From Flammeovirgaceae bacterium UBA4465 (GTDB taxonomy: Bacteria; Bacteroidota; Bacteroidia; Cytophagales; Cyclobacteriaceae): DNA of 48,041 nucleotides. The stretch covers positions 1 to 48,041 of the forward strand of contig CAJJCN010000075.1 in NCBI GenBank assembly GCA_905182655.1, in the 5' to 3' direction. The notes under the pieces were generated by a model that made no database searches, was not told where the DNA came from, and worked only from the letters and a program-made list of their open reading frames with translations. Numbering within the stretch: position 1 is the stretch's first letter; each line of letters begins with the position of its first letter. Of the stretch, positions 16,427 to 26,145 are shown piece after piece. The position numbers were made by a program, and so were the translations under genes.

Positions 16427-18853
16427 ATGACCGCAAAAAAAAGAATATTAATCTTATATTTTATCTTATTGATCCATGGTGGATTTTGTCAAATTCTAGA
16501 TACTACCCTCGCCAATTTTCAATATTATCATCATCAAGTACCGGAGGAAAAAGTTTATTTATCGACAGATAAAGAGGTGTTTGTTCAAAATGAAAATCTA
16601 TGGTTCTCTGTTTATTTAGTCAATGCCAGTACGCATAAAACCAGCTTGATCAGTGAGCTTGTAAATATTGATTTACGAGGTCCGGAGGATCAAATCATTT
16701 CCTCTTTAGTGATTGATATGAGCTCGGATTTAGGCAAAGGCAGTTTTTTTTTGGCAGACAGCCTTATTGAGGGTAATTATACCCTCAACGCTTATACCCA
16801 TTATATGCGTAATAGCTCGCCAGAATTTATTTTTTCTAAGACCGTTAAATTTTTCAATTTAAAACGGAAGAAGTATGTCAAAGAAGCCATCAATGATGAA
16901 AGATCTCCCCATGTTGAATTTTTTCCAGAAGGAGGATATTTAGTAAGTGGAGTGCCCAATACTGTTGCATTTAAGATAAGCGATGGCGTCGGACAAGGAT
17001 TGACTCATAGCGGTCGATTACTTGATGATATGGGTAATGAAATCAGGGTGTTAAATCCTTTAAATTTTGGATTAGGAAGGTTTCAATTTACACCAGAGAA
17101 TGGGCAGAGATACCGTGGAGTTTTTCAGGTGAATGGTGAGGATTATATTTTTAAACTCCCCAAAGCTAAGGACAGAGGCTATCAACTAACCGTAAGAAAG
17201 GCTTTGACTAAAACCCATATTACCGTTAAGGGATCACCAGGTATGAGTTTCGAAAATACTTATCTAGTGATGCATATAAGGGGCAATATCATCAAAGTCG
17301 TAAAAGCGACTTTGGGGCAAGAATTTATTTATAACTCCTTGATTAATGATCAAATTCCATCAGGAATTATCCATGTTACTTTTTTTAAAGAGCGTGAGCC
17401 TTTACTTGAAAGATTAATTTATAATGAAAGTTCAAATGATAAAATAATCATAGAGGCTCATGTGACAGCGAATATTCAAAAGAGAAGTAAGGTTAATTTT
17501 GATTTAAGTGTTTTAAATCCGAATGGATCAAAATCATCAGGTTTGTTTTCGGTTTCAGTACAAAAAAAATCAACAGATAGAAATTATGTCAATATTGAAA
17601 ATTATTTATGGTTGACTTCTGATTTGATAGGAAACATTGAATCACCAAACTATTACACAAATACGGCCAATAAGGATCGATTTGAAATGTTGGATCTACT
17701 CATGTTAACCCATGGATGGAGAAGATTTGACTGGGATAACTTATTAAATAAGGCTTTACCTCCGATCCTTTATTTTCCAGAAAAGGGATTTACCTTGGAA
17801 GGTAAAGTGGTCCGCTGGGAAGATCGATCAAAGCCGATCAAAGCTGATGTATCACTGACATTTCTTGAAAATATCACTTTTCAAACAAATACTTCTAGTA
17901 ATGAAGCGGGTGACTTTTGGTTTGAAGGACTCTCAATTGAAGATACGGTAAATGCTGTGATTCAAACAGTCAATCGGAAGAAGGATAGAAAAGGAAAATC
18001 AGGTAAAATAATGAATTCATTTATTACATTGAAAAAGAAGACTTATCCTGAATTGAAGAAAAGAATACCAGCTAGAAAGGAGAAAGACAGAACGATACAT
18101 CGTGATTATTTAGATGATATGTTGGAAATTGCCCAAATTAAAGCCTCATTTGACGGAGATGTGATCTTCCTAGATGAAGTGGCAGTGGAATCAATGAAAG
18201 ATCGATCGGCAGACCCTTTTTATCGTGATTATATGCTTTATCGTGAGCCAGATACCCGTTTGGTCATAGATTCTATAAAGACGGGATATGCCAATATTTT
18301 TGATGTAATTAAAGGGAGGCTTACCGGTGTAGAATTAAGCAAAGATGAGAACGGAGATTATTCTGCCTTAATTAGAGGTGCAACGTCAATTTCTTTAGAT
18401 AATAGGGCTATATTTTTACTTGATGGGCAGGAGATTTCGGCTTCGGTTATTAGTACCATCAACCCCAATGATATTTCTCATGTGGATATATTAAAAGGTA
18501 CCCGTGCAATAATTTACGGAACGCCGAATGGGGTGATCGCCTTTTACAGAAAGACAGGAAGATCAGGCATTGCCCTGGGTAATACAATGGGTATTTTAAA
18601 TATAAAAATGTATGGATACCATCAGCCAGATGAGTTTTATGTACCCAACCATAAAAATCCAACTGAAAAAGAAAAGATAAGGCCAGATCATCGTGGTACA
18701 CAGTACTGGGCCCCAAGTATCCCATTGAAGCATAATAAAGCTAATTTTTCTTATTACACTTCAGATGATTCAGGGGATTTTGTTGCTTATATCGAAGGGT
18801 TGACTCAGGAGGGCAGATTGATCAGAGCGGAGGTCAATTTTGAAATACACTAA
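16427..18853 (+). CDS. MG2 / TonB-plug domain surface protein without a barrel
   Basis: The product (808 aa) starts with a signal peptide (residues 1-21). Residues about 40-140 are an MG2 (alpha-2-macroglobulin-type) domain, beginning KVYLSTDKEVFVQNENLWFS. The middle part holds further Ig-like strands and a carboxypeptidase-regulatory-like segment near 460-530. Residues about 610-710 form a TonB-receptor plug domain (YANIFDVIKGRLTGVEL, FLLDGQEISASVI, ILKGTRAIIYG). There is no 22-strand barrel, so it is not a transporter by itself. Proteins of this layout are common in Bacteroidota and their role is unknown; the plug may dock on an outer-membrane partner. It converges with the next gene, one base separating the stop codons. 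Confidence 0.75.
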   Translation: MTAKKRILILYFILLIHGGFCQILDTTLANFQYYHHQVPEEKVYLSTDKEVFVQNENLWFSVYLVNASTHKTSLISELVNIDLRGPEDQIISSLVIDMSSDLGKGSFFLADSLIEGNYTLNAYTHYMRNSSPEFIFSKTVKFFNLKRKKYVKEAINDERSPHVEFFPEGGYLVSGVPNTVAFKISDGVGQGLTHSGRLLDDMGNEIRVLNPLNFGLGRFQFTPENGQRYRGVFQVNGEDYIFKLPKAKDRGYQLTVRKALTKTHITVKGSPGMSFENTYLVMHIRGNIIKVVKATLGQEFIYNSLINDQIPSGIIHVTFFKEREPLLERLIYNESSNDKIIIEAHVTANIQKRSKVNFDLSVLNPNGSKSSGLFSVSVQKKSTDRNYVNIENYLWLTSDLIGNIESPNYYTNTANKDRFEMLDLLMLTHGWRRFDWDNLLNKALPPILYFPEKGFTLEGKVVRWEDRSKPIKADVSLTFLENITFQTNTSSNEAGDFWFEGLSIEDTVNAVIQTVNRKKDRKGKSGKIMNSFITLKKKTYPELKKRIPARKEKDRTIHRDYLDDMLEIAQIKASFDGDVIFLDEVAVESMKDRSADPFYRDYMLYREPDTRLVIDSIKTGYANIFDVIKGRLTGVELSKDENGDYSALIRGATSISLDNRAIFLLDGQEISASVISTINPNDISHVDILKGTRAIIYGTPNGVIAFYRKTGRSGIALGNTMGILNIKMYGYHQPDEFYVPNHKNPTEKEKIRPDHRGTQYWAPSIPLKHNKANFSYYTSDDSGDFVAYIEGLTQEGRLIRAEVNFEIH

Positions 18854-18854
18854 G

Positions 18855-19937
18855 TCAGGCTTGGTAGACCATTGCATTTATATTCATTCCGGCACCCACG
18901 GAGGCAAATATGATTTTATCTCCTTTTTGGATACTATGCCCATCCAATTCATTCTTTAAAATTAGATCGAGTAGGGTAGGGACAGTGGCTACTGATGAGT
19001 TGCCGAGCCAAGAAATAGTCATGGGCATAATATCGACAGGAATAGATAGATCACCCTCAAGTTTGTAGAGTCTTTCTAGAATGGCATCATCCATTTTCCC
19101 ATTGGCCTGATGGATGAGTACTTTTTTAATCTCACTGAGTGGAATACCGCTTTTATGTAGGCACGATTGAATCGCCCCGGGCACATGATTTAATGCATAT
19201 TGATAGAGTTTTCGGCCATACATCTTCAGATAAATACCTTCTTTGGTGCCATTTTCAGGTAAATAAGACTCTCCCATAAAGAGCATTTCAGAGTGATCTA
19301 AGGTGTCAGAGCGTGTTTTATGAGCCAAGATACCTGTTGGGGTATTACTTTTTTGAGAAGTCAATAAAGTGGCTCCCGCCCCATCAGCATAGATCATGCT
19401 GTCTCTATCATGAGGATCAGAAATTCTCGAAAGGATATCTGCTCCAATGACTAAAATATTATGAGCATCTCCCGACTTGATGTAATAATCTGCTTGTATC
19501 ATGGCTTGAAGCCAACCAGGACATCCAAAAGGAAGGTCATAGGCGACCGTATTTGGATTTGCAATATTTAATTTTTTCTTGACACGAGCGGCTAGACTAG
19601 GCAAAATATCTACGCCCGTATTCCCATGCTTTAATTCACCAAAATTATGCGCAAAAATAATGTAATCAAGCTCCTCTCGATTAACTCCAGATGAATTTAA
19701 GGCATCTTTAGCTGCGAGCCAACCAAGATCAGATGTGCCCAAATTATCATCTGCATAGCGTCTTTGGCTTATGGTTGTAATTTGCTCGAATTTTTCAATG
19801 ATCTCAATATTAGGTTGAGAGAATGCCTGCCCAGAAGCGTCGGTAAAATGATTACCTAAGAAGGCTTCATTGGGTATGACTTGGGTTGGAATATATTTAC
19901 CTGTTCCGCAAATAACACTGTATGTTTTTTCTGACAT
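18855..19937 (-). CDS. Beta-ketoacyl-ACP synthase III-like enzyme
   Basis: The protein (360 aa) has the thiolase fold and catalytic triad of KAS III: Cys139 in DLPFGCPGW, His276 in IHQANGKMDD and Asn313 in SWLGNSSVATVP. The C-terminus has the expected glycine-rich GDKIIFASVGAGMN. It would condense an acyl-CoA starter with malonyl-ACP or carry out a related acyl transfer. Unlike housekeeping FabH (about 320 aa), it is 360 residues with an N-terminal insert, and no fatty acid synthesis genes are nearby, so a specialised lipid or natural-product role is possible. The gene is monocistronic. Confidence 0.85.
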   Translation of the reverse strand: MSEKTYSVICGTGKYIPTQVIPNEAFLGNHFTDASGQAFSQPNIEIIEKFEQITTISQRRYADDNLGTSDLGWLAAKDALNSSGVNREELDYIIFAHNFGELKHGNTGVDILPSLAARVKKKLNIANPNTVAYDLPFGCPGWLQAMIQADYYIKSGDAHNILVIGADILSRISDPHDRDSMIYADGAGATLLTSQKSNTPTGILAHKTRSDTLDHSEMLFMGESYLPENGTKEGIYLKMYGRKLYQYALNHVPGAIQSCLHKSGIPLSEIKKVLIHQANGKMDDAILERLYKLEGDLSIPVDIMPMTISWLGNSSVATVPTLLDLILKNELDGHSIQKGDKIIFASVGAGMNINAMVYQA

Positions 19938-20088
19938 GCCTATGAAATATTATGTGTTTTAAAGGTTTCATTCCTTCTGAATACCGCAGAATACTAATTT
20001 AACCACTAAATTAGTATAAAAAACCTAATTATTTTCAAAAGAAGCCTTTGCTCTATTAAATAATATCTCTAAATGCTTTTAATTCTGC

Positions 20089-21045
20089 TTACAAGGGAAA
20101 TTCCTCTAGGTAATGGGCCACATGAAAGCCTAGATTCCTGATTTTTTTGGCCTGTTCAGAATGGTTATCTAAGCCGGGATTTGTATGATTTAGATGAATG
20201 AAGTAAATTTTATTTTTTTCTTTTAAGGGCATGGATGAAAACAAATCCATGGTTTCACTGATAAAGGGATGAGGTATTTCTGAAATATCTCTATGATTAA
20301 TTTCATCGCTATCTAAAAAGGTGCCATCAATAAAGGCATAATCTACCAGGGTTATTTTGTGAGTGATATCTTCTCCCCATTCATGCCATTTGTCGATATC
20401 AGGAATGAACAGTGCTGTTTTGTTCGGGCCTTCTATTTGATAACCTACCGTTTCCGAATATTCATCTCTGTGAGGGATTAAAAAGGGCTTAACCTTTATT
20501 AGAGAATTGATTTGATGATGAACTTGATTGGTTAGGGGTTGAATTTCAATGTTTTTTTCATTGATTAATTGATTCCAAGGGCCATTTTTTTCTAAAAAAA
20601 TCTGCATTTTGGGCATGACGAATACCTCTGTTTGATGGCTGTTGAAAGCCTCTTTGCCTAAGTACATTAACCCTGAATAGTGACCTATATGGGCATGGGT
20701 TAAAAAGATACCATTGGGTATATCGTCCTTTTGGAATGGAGTAAATCTATGTAATGCTTTGAGCTGCTCTGGAAAGTCTGGCGTGGCTTCAAAAATAAAG
20801 CTTTGCTCATTGACTGGATCAACCAAGCCCAAGCAAGTTACTTTTCGTTTAGGATCGGGATGTCCCCAGAGTACTGCGCAACAGGATTTAGTACATCCAA
20901 TATGAGGAGAACCTCCATCTTGGACATTGCCAAGAACAACGAGAAAAGGAGCTGGTTGTGGATGGGGTTGTGGATTGATGTCAGGCGTTATCAGGACGTC
21001 CATCAACGGCATACAGGTCAAAGATAAAAAAATAATTATTGACAT
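20089..21045 (-). CDS. PqqB-like metallo-beta-lactamase-fold hydrolase, exported
   Basis: This 318-aa protein has a metallo-beta-lactamase fold of the PqqB type. The N-terminal motif VQDGGSPHIGCTKSCC resembles the cysteine-rich start of PqqB and its relatives, and FLTHAHIGHYSGL is the metal motif, with Gly where HxHxDH has Asp. A later HRDEYSETVGY, IPDIDKW and IDGTF complete the active-site region. PqqB takes part in PQQ biosynthesis, but no pqqA, C, D or E is in the window, so the protein more likely belongs to the wider orphan PqqB-like group. A short hydrophobic N-terminus suggests export or a lipoprotein (LTC at residues 9-11). Confidence 0.75.
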   Translation of the reverse strand: MSIIIFLSLTCMPLMDVLITPDINPQPHPQPAPFLVVLGNVQDGGSPHIGCTKSCCAVLWGHPDPKRKVTCLGLVDPVNEQSFIFEATPDFPEQLKALHRFTPFQKDDIPNGIFLTHAHIGHYSGLMYLGKEAFNSHQTEVFVMPKMQIFLEKNGPWNQLINEKNIEIQPLTNQVHHQINSLIKVKPFLIPHRDEYSETVGYQIEGPNKTALFIPDIDKWHEWGEDITHKITLVDYAFIDGTFLDSDEINHRDISEIPHPFISETMDLFSSMPLKEKNKIYFIHLNHTNPGLDNHSEQAKKIRNLGFHVAHYLEEFPL

Positions 21046-21097
21046 ATTTCAGTGATTTAACTTTATAGAAGTATGAAACTAACCAAAATAAGGGCAT

Positions 21098-21126
21098 AAA
21101 AAAAGGGTAATTAAAAACTACCCTTT
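21098..21126 (-). terminator. Intrinsic terminator after the small exported protein gene
   Basis: The 8-bp stem AAAGGGTA (21102-21109) and TACCCTTT (21119-21126) encloses a 9-base loop. Seven A at 21098-21104 read as U on the minus strand. It lies 22 bases beyond the stop codon at 21149. Confidence 0.8.
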
Positions 21127-21148
21127 AAACTTAATAAAAAAGAAGAAT

Positions 21149-21742
21149 TTAGTTTAATGTGATGAGCTTATCATAGACTTGGCCATTTGTGTATAGTTGG
21201 ATGGTGTAGTTCCCTGAATTAAGTTGAGAAAGATCATAGGATTGGCCTAGATTCATACTCCCTGACAACTTTTTTTCTGAGATTATATTCTGATTTTCAT
21301 CAATAATCGAAATTGTTAATTTTTCATTGTTTAAGGCTAGTAAACTCACATTGAGTTGGGTATCCTTCAACACTATTTGAGGTTTGAAGGCAATAGTTTT
21401 AACTTGGTTTGCAGCGGCTACCTTACCATTATTTTTGATTAAGGTTATGGTCTCAATCTTGTAATCGTCTTCTATTTTGAGTTCGTATGTGCCGTCAGGT
21501 AATTCCATTAGGTTTAGGGAGCGTCTGTAGCTGTCAGCGCTAGCGATATCTTCTTTGTAAATAACGACTCCTTGTTGATTCAGTAGTAAGCACTGGGTGT
21601 CGTACTTAATATCTGATAACTGAATGATGAACACATAACTATTTGAAGAAATAATTCTTAAATCAATACGGTGATCAGCTTTTACAAAGTTGAGCGATAG
21701 CAATAAGCATAGAATGGATATTTGAATGTTTAATTTTTTCAT
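21149..21742 (-). CDS. Small exported protein with two beta-sandwich repeats
   Basis: I do not recognise a specific function. From the ATG at 21742 the product is 197 aa with a clear signal peptide (MKKLNIQISILCLLLS, cleavage near KA/D). The mature part looks like two beta-sandwich units, each ending in a PDGTYELKIED- or NSGNYTIQLYTN-like strand, as in the C-terminal Por-secretion-type folds of Bacteroidota. The open frame reaches 21811, but a -7 box (TAGTTTTG on the minus strand, 21775-21782) lies inside that extension, which supports the 21742 start. It is monocistronic with its own terminator and diverges from an AraC regulator. Confidence 0.75.
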   Translation of the reverse strand: MKKLNIQISILCLLLSLNFVKADHRIDLRIISSNSYVFIIQLSDIKYDTQCLLLNQQGVVIYKEDIASADSYRRSLNLMELPDGTYELKIEDDYKIETITLIKNNGKVAAANQVKTIAFKPQIVLKDTQLNVSLLALNNEKLTISIIDENQNIISEKKLSGSMNLGQSYDLSQLNSGNYTIQLYTNGQVYDKLITLN

Positions 21743-21774
21743 TATGAAAACGTTTTTTAGATAAATTGATAAAG

Positions 21775-21782
21775 CAAAACTA
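21775..21782 (-). promoter_or_regulatory. -7 promoter element of the small exported protein gene
   Basis: TAGTTTTG on the minus strand matches TAnnTTTG exactly. It is 32 bases before the chosen start codon. No well-spaced TTTG -33 element is visible. Confidence 0.4.
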
Positions 21783-21916
21783 GTTGGTTCATTTAGTATC
21801 AGGTACATCAAAATTTTCTTATATATGTTTTATTTTAACATTTATATGAGTTAATAAATAGATTAAGGGTAATTCAGCTTACTTTTAAGTTAATTTACCA
21901 TTGAAATAAATCCTTC

Positions 21917-22789
21917 ATGATTTTTACGAATCCTACTTTTGAGAAGATCAGTACCCCACACGGGGGTTCTATTTTAGTAAGGGAATTTTCTCATGTGCCC
22001 CGAGATACCCGACCTTATTGGCATTATCATCCTGAATTGGAGTTGGTGTATGTAAATGGCGGCAGTGGGAAGCGACATATTGGAAGTCATTTATCTTATT
22101 TTCAGGAAGGAGAACTTGTTTTGATTGGCCCCAATCTCCCACATCAGGGCTTTACCAATAGACTTAGCGGTCACAGTAGTGAAACCGTAGTCCATTGGCC
22201 AGCAGATTTTTTAGGACCTGACTTTTTTAATGTTCCAGAAATGGCACCCATCAAACGTATGTTTGAAATGTCTAGAAAGGGTTTGGCCTTCACGGGAAGA
22301 ACCAAACTTGTCGTGGGGGCCAAATTAGAAAAGCTCTATGATTTAAATCAGTTTAAGCAAGTAACAAGATTATTGGAAATACTTAATGATTTGGCTTTGT
22401 CTGATGAATATGTGATGCTGAATGCAGAAGGTTTTTCGCTAGAGGTAGAAGGGCAAGACAACGATCGTATTAATAAGGTCTTCAATCACGTGAGAGAGAA
22501 TTTTCAGGAGTTAATTACTTTGACAGAAATTGCGGATTTAGTGAGTATGACTGAACCTTCTTTTTGTCGCTATTTTAAGAAATTGACTAGTAAAACCTTT
22601 GTTCAATTTCTAAACGAATATAGATTGGTTCACGCTTCTAAGTTATTAGCAGAAAAAAAGATCAGTATCACTGAAGTTTGCTATGAAAGTGGATTTGGTA
22701 ATTTTTCTCATTTCAATAAGAAATTCAAGGTGTTTACGGGTAAGACGCCTTCACAATACAGATCGGACTTAAAAGAAATCATTCAATAG
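21917..22789 (+). CDS. AraC-family transcriptional regulator with cupin sensor
   Basis: The protein (290 aa) has an N-terminal AraC-type cupin (residues 15-150), shown by PYWHYHPELELVYV and GELVLIGPNLPHQG, where histidines would line the sugar-binding pocket. The C-terminal 100 residues hold two helix-turn-helix units: ITLTEIADLVSMTEPSFCRYF and ISITEVCYESGFGNFSHF, then GKTPSQYR. Members with this layout usually activate sugar-utilisation genes. The target is not evident; the adjacent divergent gene encodes the small exported protein, and carbohydrate genes lie further away. It has no partner in its own transcript. Confidence 0.9.
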   Translation: MIFTNPTFEKISTPHGGSILVREFSHVPRDTRPYWHYHPELELVYVNGGSGKRHIGSHLSYFQEGELVLIGPNLPHQGFTNRLSGHSSETVVHWPADFLGPDFFNVPEMAPIKRMFEMSRKGLAFTGRTKLVVGAKLEKLYDLNQFKQVTRLLEILNDLALSDEYVMLNAEGFSLEVEGQDNDRINKVFNHVRENFQELITLTEIADLVSMTEPSFCRYFKKLTSKTFVQFLNEYRLVHASKLLAEKKISITEVCYESGFGNFSHFNKKFKVFTGKTPSQYRSDLKEIIQ

Positions 22790-23250
22790 TATAGGGTGTT
22801 TTCTATTTCAAGATACTTTAAACTGAGTTTATGGCAACACGCGATTTAATAAATTAGCCATCTAAAACGCATTCCCATTCAAGGGGAAAAAGTTCGATGG
22901 TTCCTAAAAAACGTACGAGACAACTTCTCATACATTTAAGAATACGTTCCAGATATTTCGATTTTTTCATGAGGATGACTTCTCTTATGAGGAGAAAGGA
23001 TTTTCGATATGTCTGAATCATTTGTTGATCATTTTTTGTCAATTTTGTTGCCTACTACTAGGTAGCCTGATATAATTATTTTCTTTAATGATCCTTTGGG
23101 CGATCTAACTATTATACAATAATATTGGGGTGTCAGAATAAAAGTGGAGGTCAATAAAATATTGGCAATTACTAATATTAAACTTATGTTGACTTAATCT
23201 AATAAAATTAAACCAAAAGAATACCCAAGTATTTAAAAAACAATAAAACT
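22790..23250. other. Intergenic region, no gene seen
   Basis: These 461 bases lie between the AraC gene and the decayed sigma factor gene. A 62-codon open frame on the minus strand (22854-23042) is basic, has no recognisable motif and I do not accept it as a gene. There is no RNA structure or repeat I can support. Confidence 0.5.
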
Positions 23251-23726
23251 TTGAATTCAGAAGAAAAAGTAATCATTTCACAGATTAAAGGCAGAAATCG
23301 GCAGACATTTGATCAGCTGTTTCAGTATTGCTATGAACAACGTGTTAGATTTGCTGAAGGGATGTTGTACGAGATCGATGCTTCCAAGGATATTGCACAA
23401 AATTGTTTATCTATTGCTGGGACCATGTGGAATCTATTGAGATCAACACTTCCATTAAAGTTTACCCCTTCAAATCAATACGGAATAGATGTTTAATAAG
23501 ATCAAAATCTTGGGTATTCAGGACAGTTGAAACTTGCTGTTTTTGGAAAGGTTCGGAAATAATGAGCAGATTGATGAAAGCATGGATAAGACAGCATTCG
23601 ATCGCATCAGAGAAGTACTCAATTCCCTACCAGATAAAATGTGAGAGTTCATTTCAAATAAAATACCTTGATAATCAAAAGCGGAAGAAAATCATTGAAA
23701 TTCTAAGCATTGGGGAACTGAAATAA
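23251..23726 (+). pseudogene. Decayed ECF sigma-70 factor gene
   Basis: Pieces of an ECF RNA polymerase sigma factor occur in all three plus-strand frames. The first frame gives the region 2 start (RQTFDQLFQYCYEQRVRFAE, then ASKDIAQN). From about 23403 a second frame gives FIYCWDHVESIEINTSIKVY and FKSIRNRCL, the rest of region 2. From about 23560 a third frame gives NEQIDESMDKTAFDRIREVL and NSLPDKM, then an in-frame TGA at 23642-23644 where CGA (Arg) is expected. From 23664 the earlier frame resumes with YLDNQKRKKIIEILSIGELK and stops, lacking most of the region 4 helix-turn-helix. At least three frame changes plus a nonsense codon make a functional product very unlikely. No anti-sigma or SusC partner is beside it. 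Confidence 0.85.
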
Positions 23727-23925
23727 TCAGTTATGAAGTGCTGATTGATTGTTAATTTGCAGATAATATTTTCACCTGGGACTTTCTCAAATGATTTTTA
23801 TCAATCAGTTTGATTAATCGCTAATTATTATGTTGATTTATTTTTCTTAAGGATAAAGCGACATCCTAACGGCAGTTGCCATGGTCAGTTAACTAAAGAG
23901 AAAGAGTGAAGGAATAAAAAAATTG

Positions 23926-26145
23926 ATGAAGGAGTTAATAATGGGTAACATAAAATTTGTTTTTTTTCTATGGCTCATGGTAGTGGCAAGCCCTATTTTT
24001 TCTCAGCATTCGGTGGCCAGGCAATGGAACGAAGTATTACTCGAAGCCATTAGAAATGATTTTGCGAGACCTACAGTTCACGCTAGAAATTTATTTCATG
24101 TTTCTATGGCTATGTATGATGCCTGGGCAGTTTATGACGATTACGCAGAGACGTTTTTTCTAGGAAAGTCCCTTGCCGGGTATAATAATCAATTTGATAA
24201 AATATTGATACCAGCTAACAGAGAAATCGCAAGAGCTGAGGCGATCAGTTATGCGGCCTATCGGCTATTGAAACATAGATTTAGAATTTCACCAGGTGCG
24301 GATATAACGCTGCCGAGATTAGATAGTCTGATGCATTTGCTTGATTATGACATTGACTTCATTTCAACGGTCTACCAAGAGGGTTCTTCGGCAGCATTGG
24401 GTAATTACATTGCTACGCAAATCATTGAATTTGGAATGCAGGATGGATCAAATGAAGAGTTTTTTTATGCCAATCTGTTTTATGAATCTATCAATGACCC
24501 CTTGGTACCCACATTGTCGGGCAACCAAGATGAAATCGATCCAAATCGTTGGCAGCCCCTTGCTTTTGATTTTTTCATAGATCAGGCAGGTTTTGAGATA
24601 CCTGGAGGTATACCTGCGTTTCTTAGCCCCGAGTGGGGAAATGTAGTCCCTTTTTCCTTAAGCCAAGAGGATCGAACCATTAAAGAGCGAGACGGTCACG
24701 AATATTGGATTTACCATGATCCTGGAGAACCATGTTACCTAGAAATTGATGGCGGGGGGACTTCGGCGGAATACCAATGGGGAAATAGCCTTGTAGCGAT
24801 TTGGTCATCTCAGTTAGATCCCTCTGATGGCGTGATGATTGATATTTCACCTACATCCATCGGTAATATAGCTCCTGAAAGTTATCCGACTACACTCAAT
24901 GGATATCGAGATTTTTATAATTTATTTCAAGGCGGAGACCCCAGTCAAGGCCATATTATCAATCCGAGTACGCAAGAATCTTATGCATCGCAAATAGTCC
25001 CAAGAGGAGATTATACCCGTGTGCTCGCTGAATTTTGGGCAGATGGACCAGACTCCGAATCACCACCAGGGCATTGGTTTACCATCCTTAATTATGTCAA
25101 CGATCATGAACTTTTTGAAAAAAAATTTGAGGGTCAAGGAGAAATTTTAGATGATTTGGAATGGGATGTTAAAGCTTATTTTACGCTGGGAGGTGCCGTT
25201 CACGATGCGGCCATTGCCGCATGGAGTATCAAAGGGTGGTACGATTATATTCGACCGATTTCTGCCATTCGTTATATGGCAGATCAGGGGCAATCATCGA
25301 ACCCTGAGTTATTAAGTTATGCGGCAGACGGGATTCCATTGCAGGAAGGGTTTATTGAATTGGTGGAAGCGGGAGATCTCCTTGCTGGTAATGAAAGTGA
25401 GCATGTTGGAAAAATCAAACTATATACTTGGAGAGGTCCAGGGTTTATACAGGATCCTGAAATCAATGTGGCTGGGGTAGATTGGATTCTAGCGGAAAAT
25501 TGGTGGCCTTATCAAAGGCCATCCTTTGTGACCCCTCCATTTGCTGGATATGTTTCAGGTCATTCTACTTTTTCACGAACTGCGGCGGATGTGATGACGG
25601 CATTGACTGGAGATGCATTTTTCCCGGGAGGCATGGGAGAGTTCGTGGCAAAAAAGAATGATTTTTTGCGTTTTGAAGAAGGCCCAAGTGTTGATATCAC
25701 ATTGCAGTGGGCCACTTATCGGGATGCGTCGGATCAAACCAGTCTTTCACGAATTTTGGGAGGTATCCATCCACCCGTTGATGATTTACCGGGTCGGTTG
25801 ATTGGTGAGAAAATCGGCATTTCTGCATTTAATAAAGCGAAAACCTATTTTGAAGGATCTGTTTTGACAGAGGTTACTCAACAGCAAAAGTTAGACAACT
25901 TTAAAGTTTATCCAAACCCAGTTCGAGCAAGGGATCTGACCATTGCATTTGAACGATCGTTCACAGAGGAAAACATATCCTTTACCTTAATGGATATGAA
26001 TGGGAGAGTGGTTTTAAGAAAAGCTGAACAAGTTCTGAATCATAGAGTGAAAATTGGGTTGGACCGTATTTCCGAGGGTATTTATATCTTGAGCATAGAT
26101 GGAGAAAAAAGGGATAAAAATATAAGAATATTCATTCAAAACTAA
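23926..26145 (+). CDS. Vanadium-dependent haloperoxidase with type IX secretion signal
   Basis: This 739-aa secreted enzyme would oxidise halides with H2O2. The vanadate-binding motifs of the PAP2/haloperoxidase superfamily are in order: KGWYDYIRP (K436, R443), VSGHS (S544, H546) and SRILGGIH (R609, H615). The N-terminus is a signal peptide (to about SQ). The last 80 residues (FKVYPNPVRARDLTIAFE to the end) are a type A sorting domain of the type IX secretion system, so the protein is probably on the surface or released. An ATG at 23941, with AAGGAG seven bases before it, is an alternative start five codons shorter (subtract 5 from residue numbers). Halide specificity cannot be read from the sequence; an acid phosphatase activity is the alternative. 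Confidence 0.9.
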   Translation: MKELIMGNIKFVFFLWLMVVASPIFSQHSVARQWNEVLLEAIRNDFARPTVHARNLFHVSMAMYDAWAVYDDYAETFFLGKSLAGYNNQFDKILIPANREIARAEAISYAAYRLLKHRFRISPGADITLPRLDSLMHLLDYDIDFISTVYQEGSSAALGNYIATQIIEFGMQDGSNEEFFYANLFYESINDPLVPTLSGNQDEIDPNRWQPLAFDFFIDQAGFEIPGGIPAFLSPEWGNVVPFSLSQEDRTIKERDGHEYWIYHDPGEPCYLEIDGGGTSAEYQWGNSLVAIWSSQLDPSDGVMIDISPTSIGNIAPESYPTTLNGYRDFYNLFQGGDPSQGHIINPSTQESYASQIVPRGDYTRVLAEFWADGPDSESPPGHWFTILNYVNDHELFEKKFEGQGEILDDLEWDVKAYFTLGGAVHDAAIAAWSIKGWYDYIRPISAIRYMADQGQSSNPELLSYAADGIPLQEGFIELVEAGDLLAGNESEHVGKIKLYTWRGPGFIQDPEINVAGVDWILAENWWPYQRPSFVTPPFAGYVSGHSTFSRTAADVMTALTGDAFFPGGMGEFVAKKNDFLRFEEGPSVDITLQWATYRDASDQTSLSRILGGIHPPVDDLPGRLIGEKIGISAFNKAKTYFEGSVLTEVTQQQKLDNFKVYPNPVRARDLTIAFERSFTEENISFTLMDMNGRVVLRKAEQVLNHRVKIGLDRISEGIYILSIDGEKRDKNIRIFIQN

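Noticed and set aside
22854-23042. 62-codon minus-strand open frame with a YRKSF stretch, considered as a transposase remnant
   Set aside because: No catalytic motif, inverted repeats or target duplication; the resemblance is too short to support.
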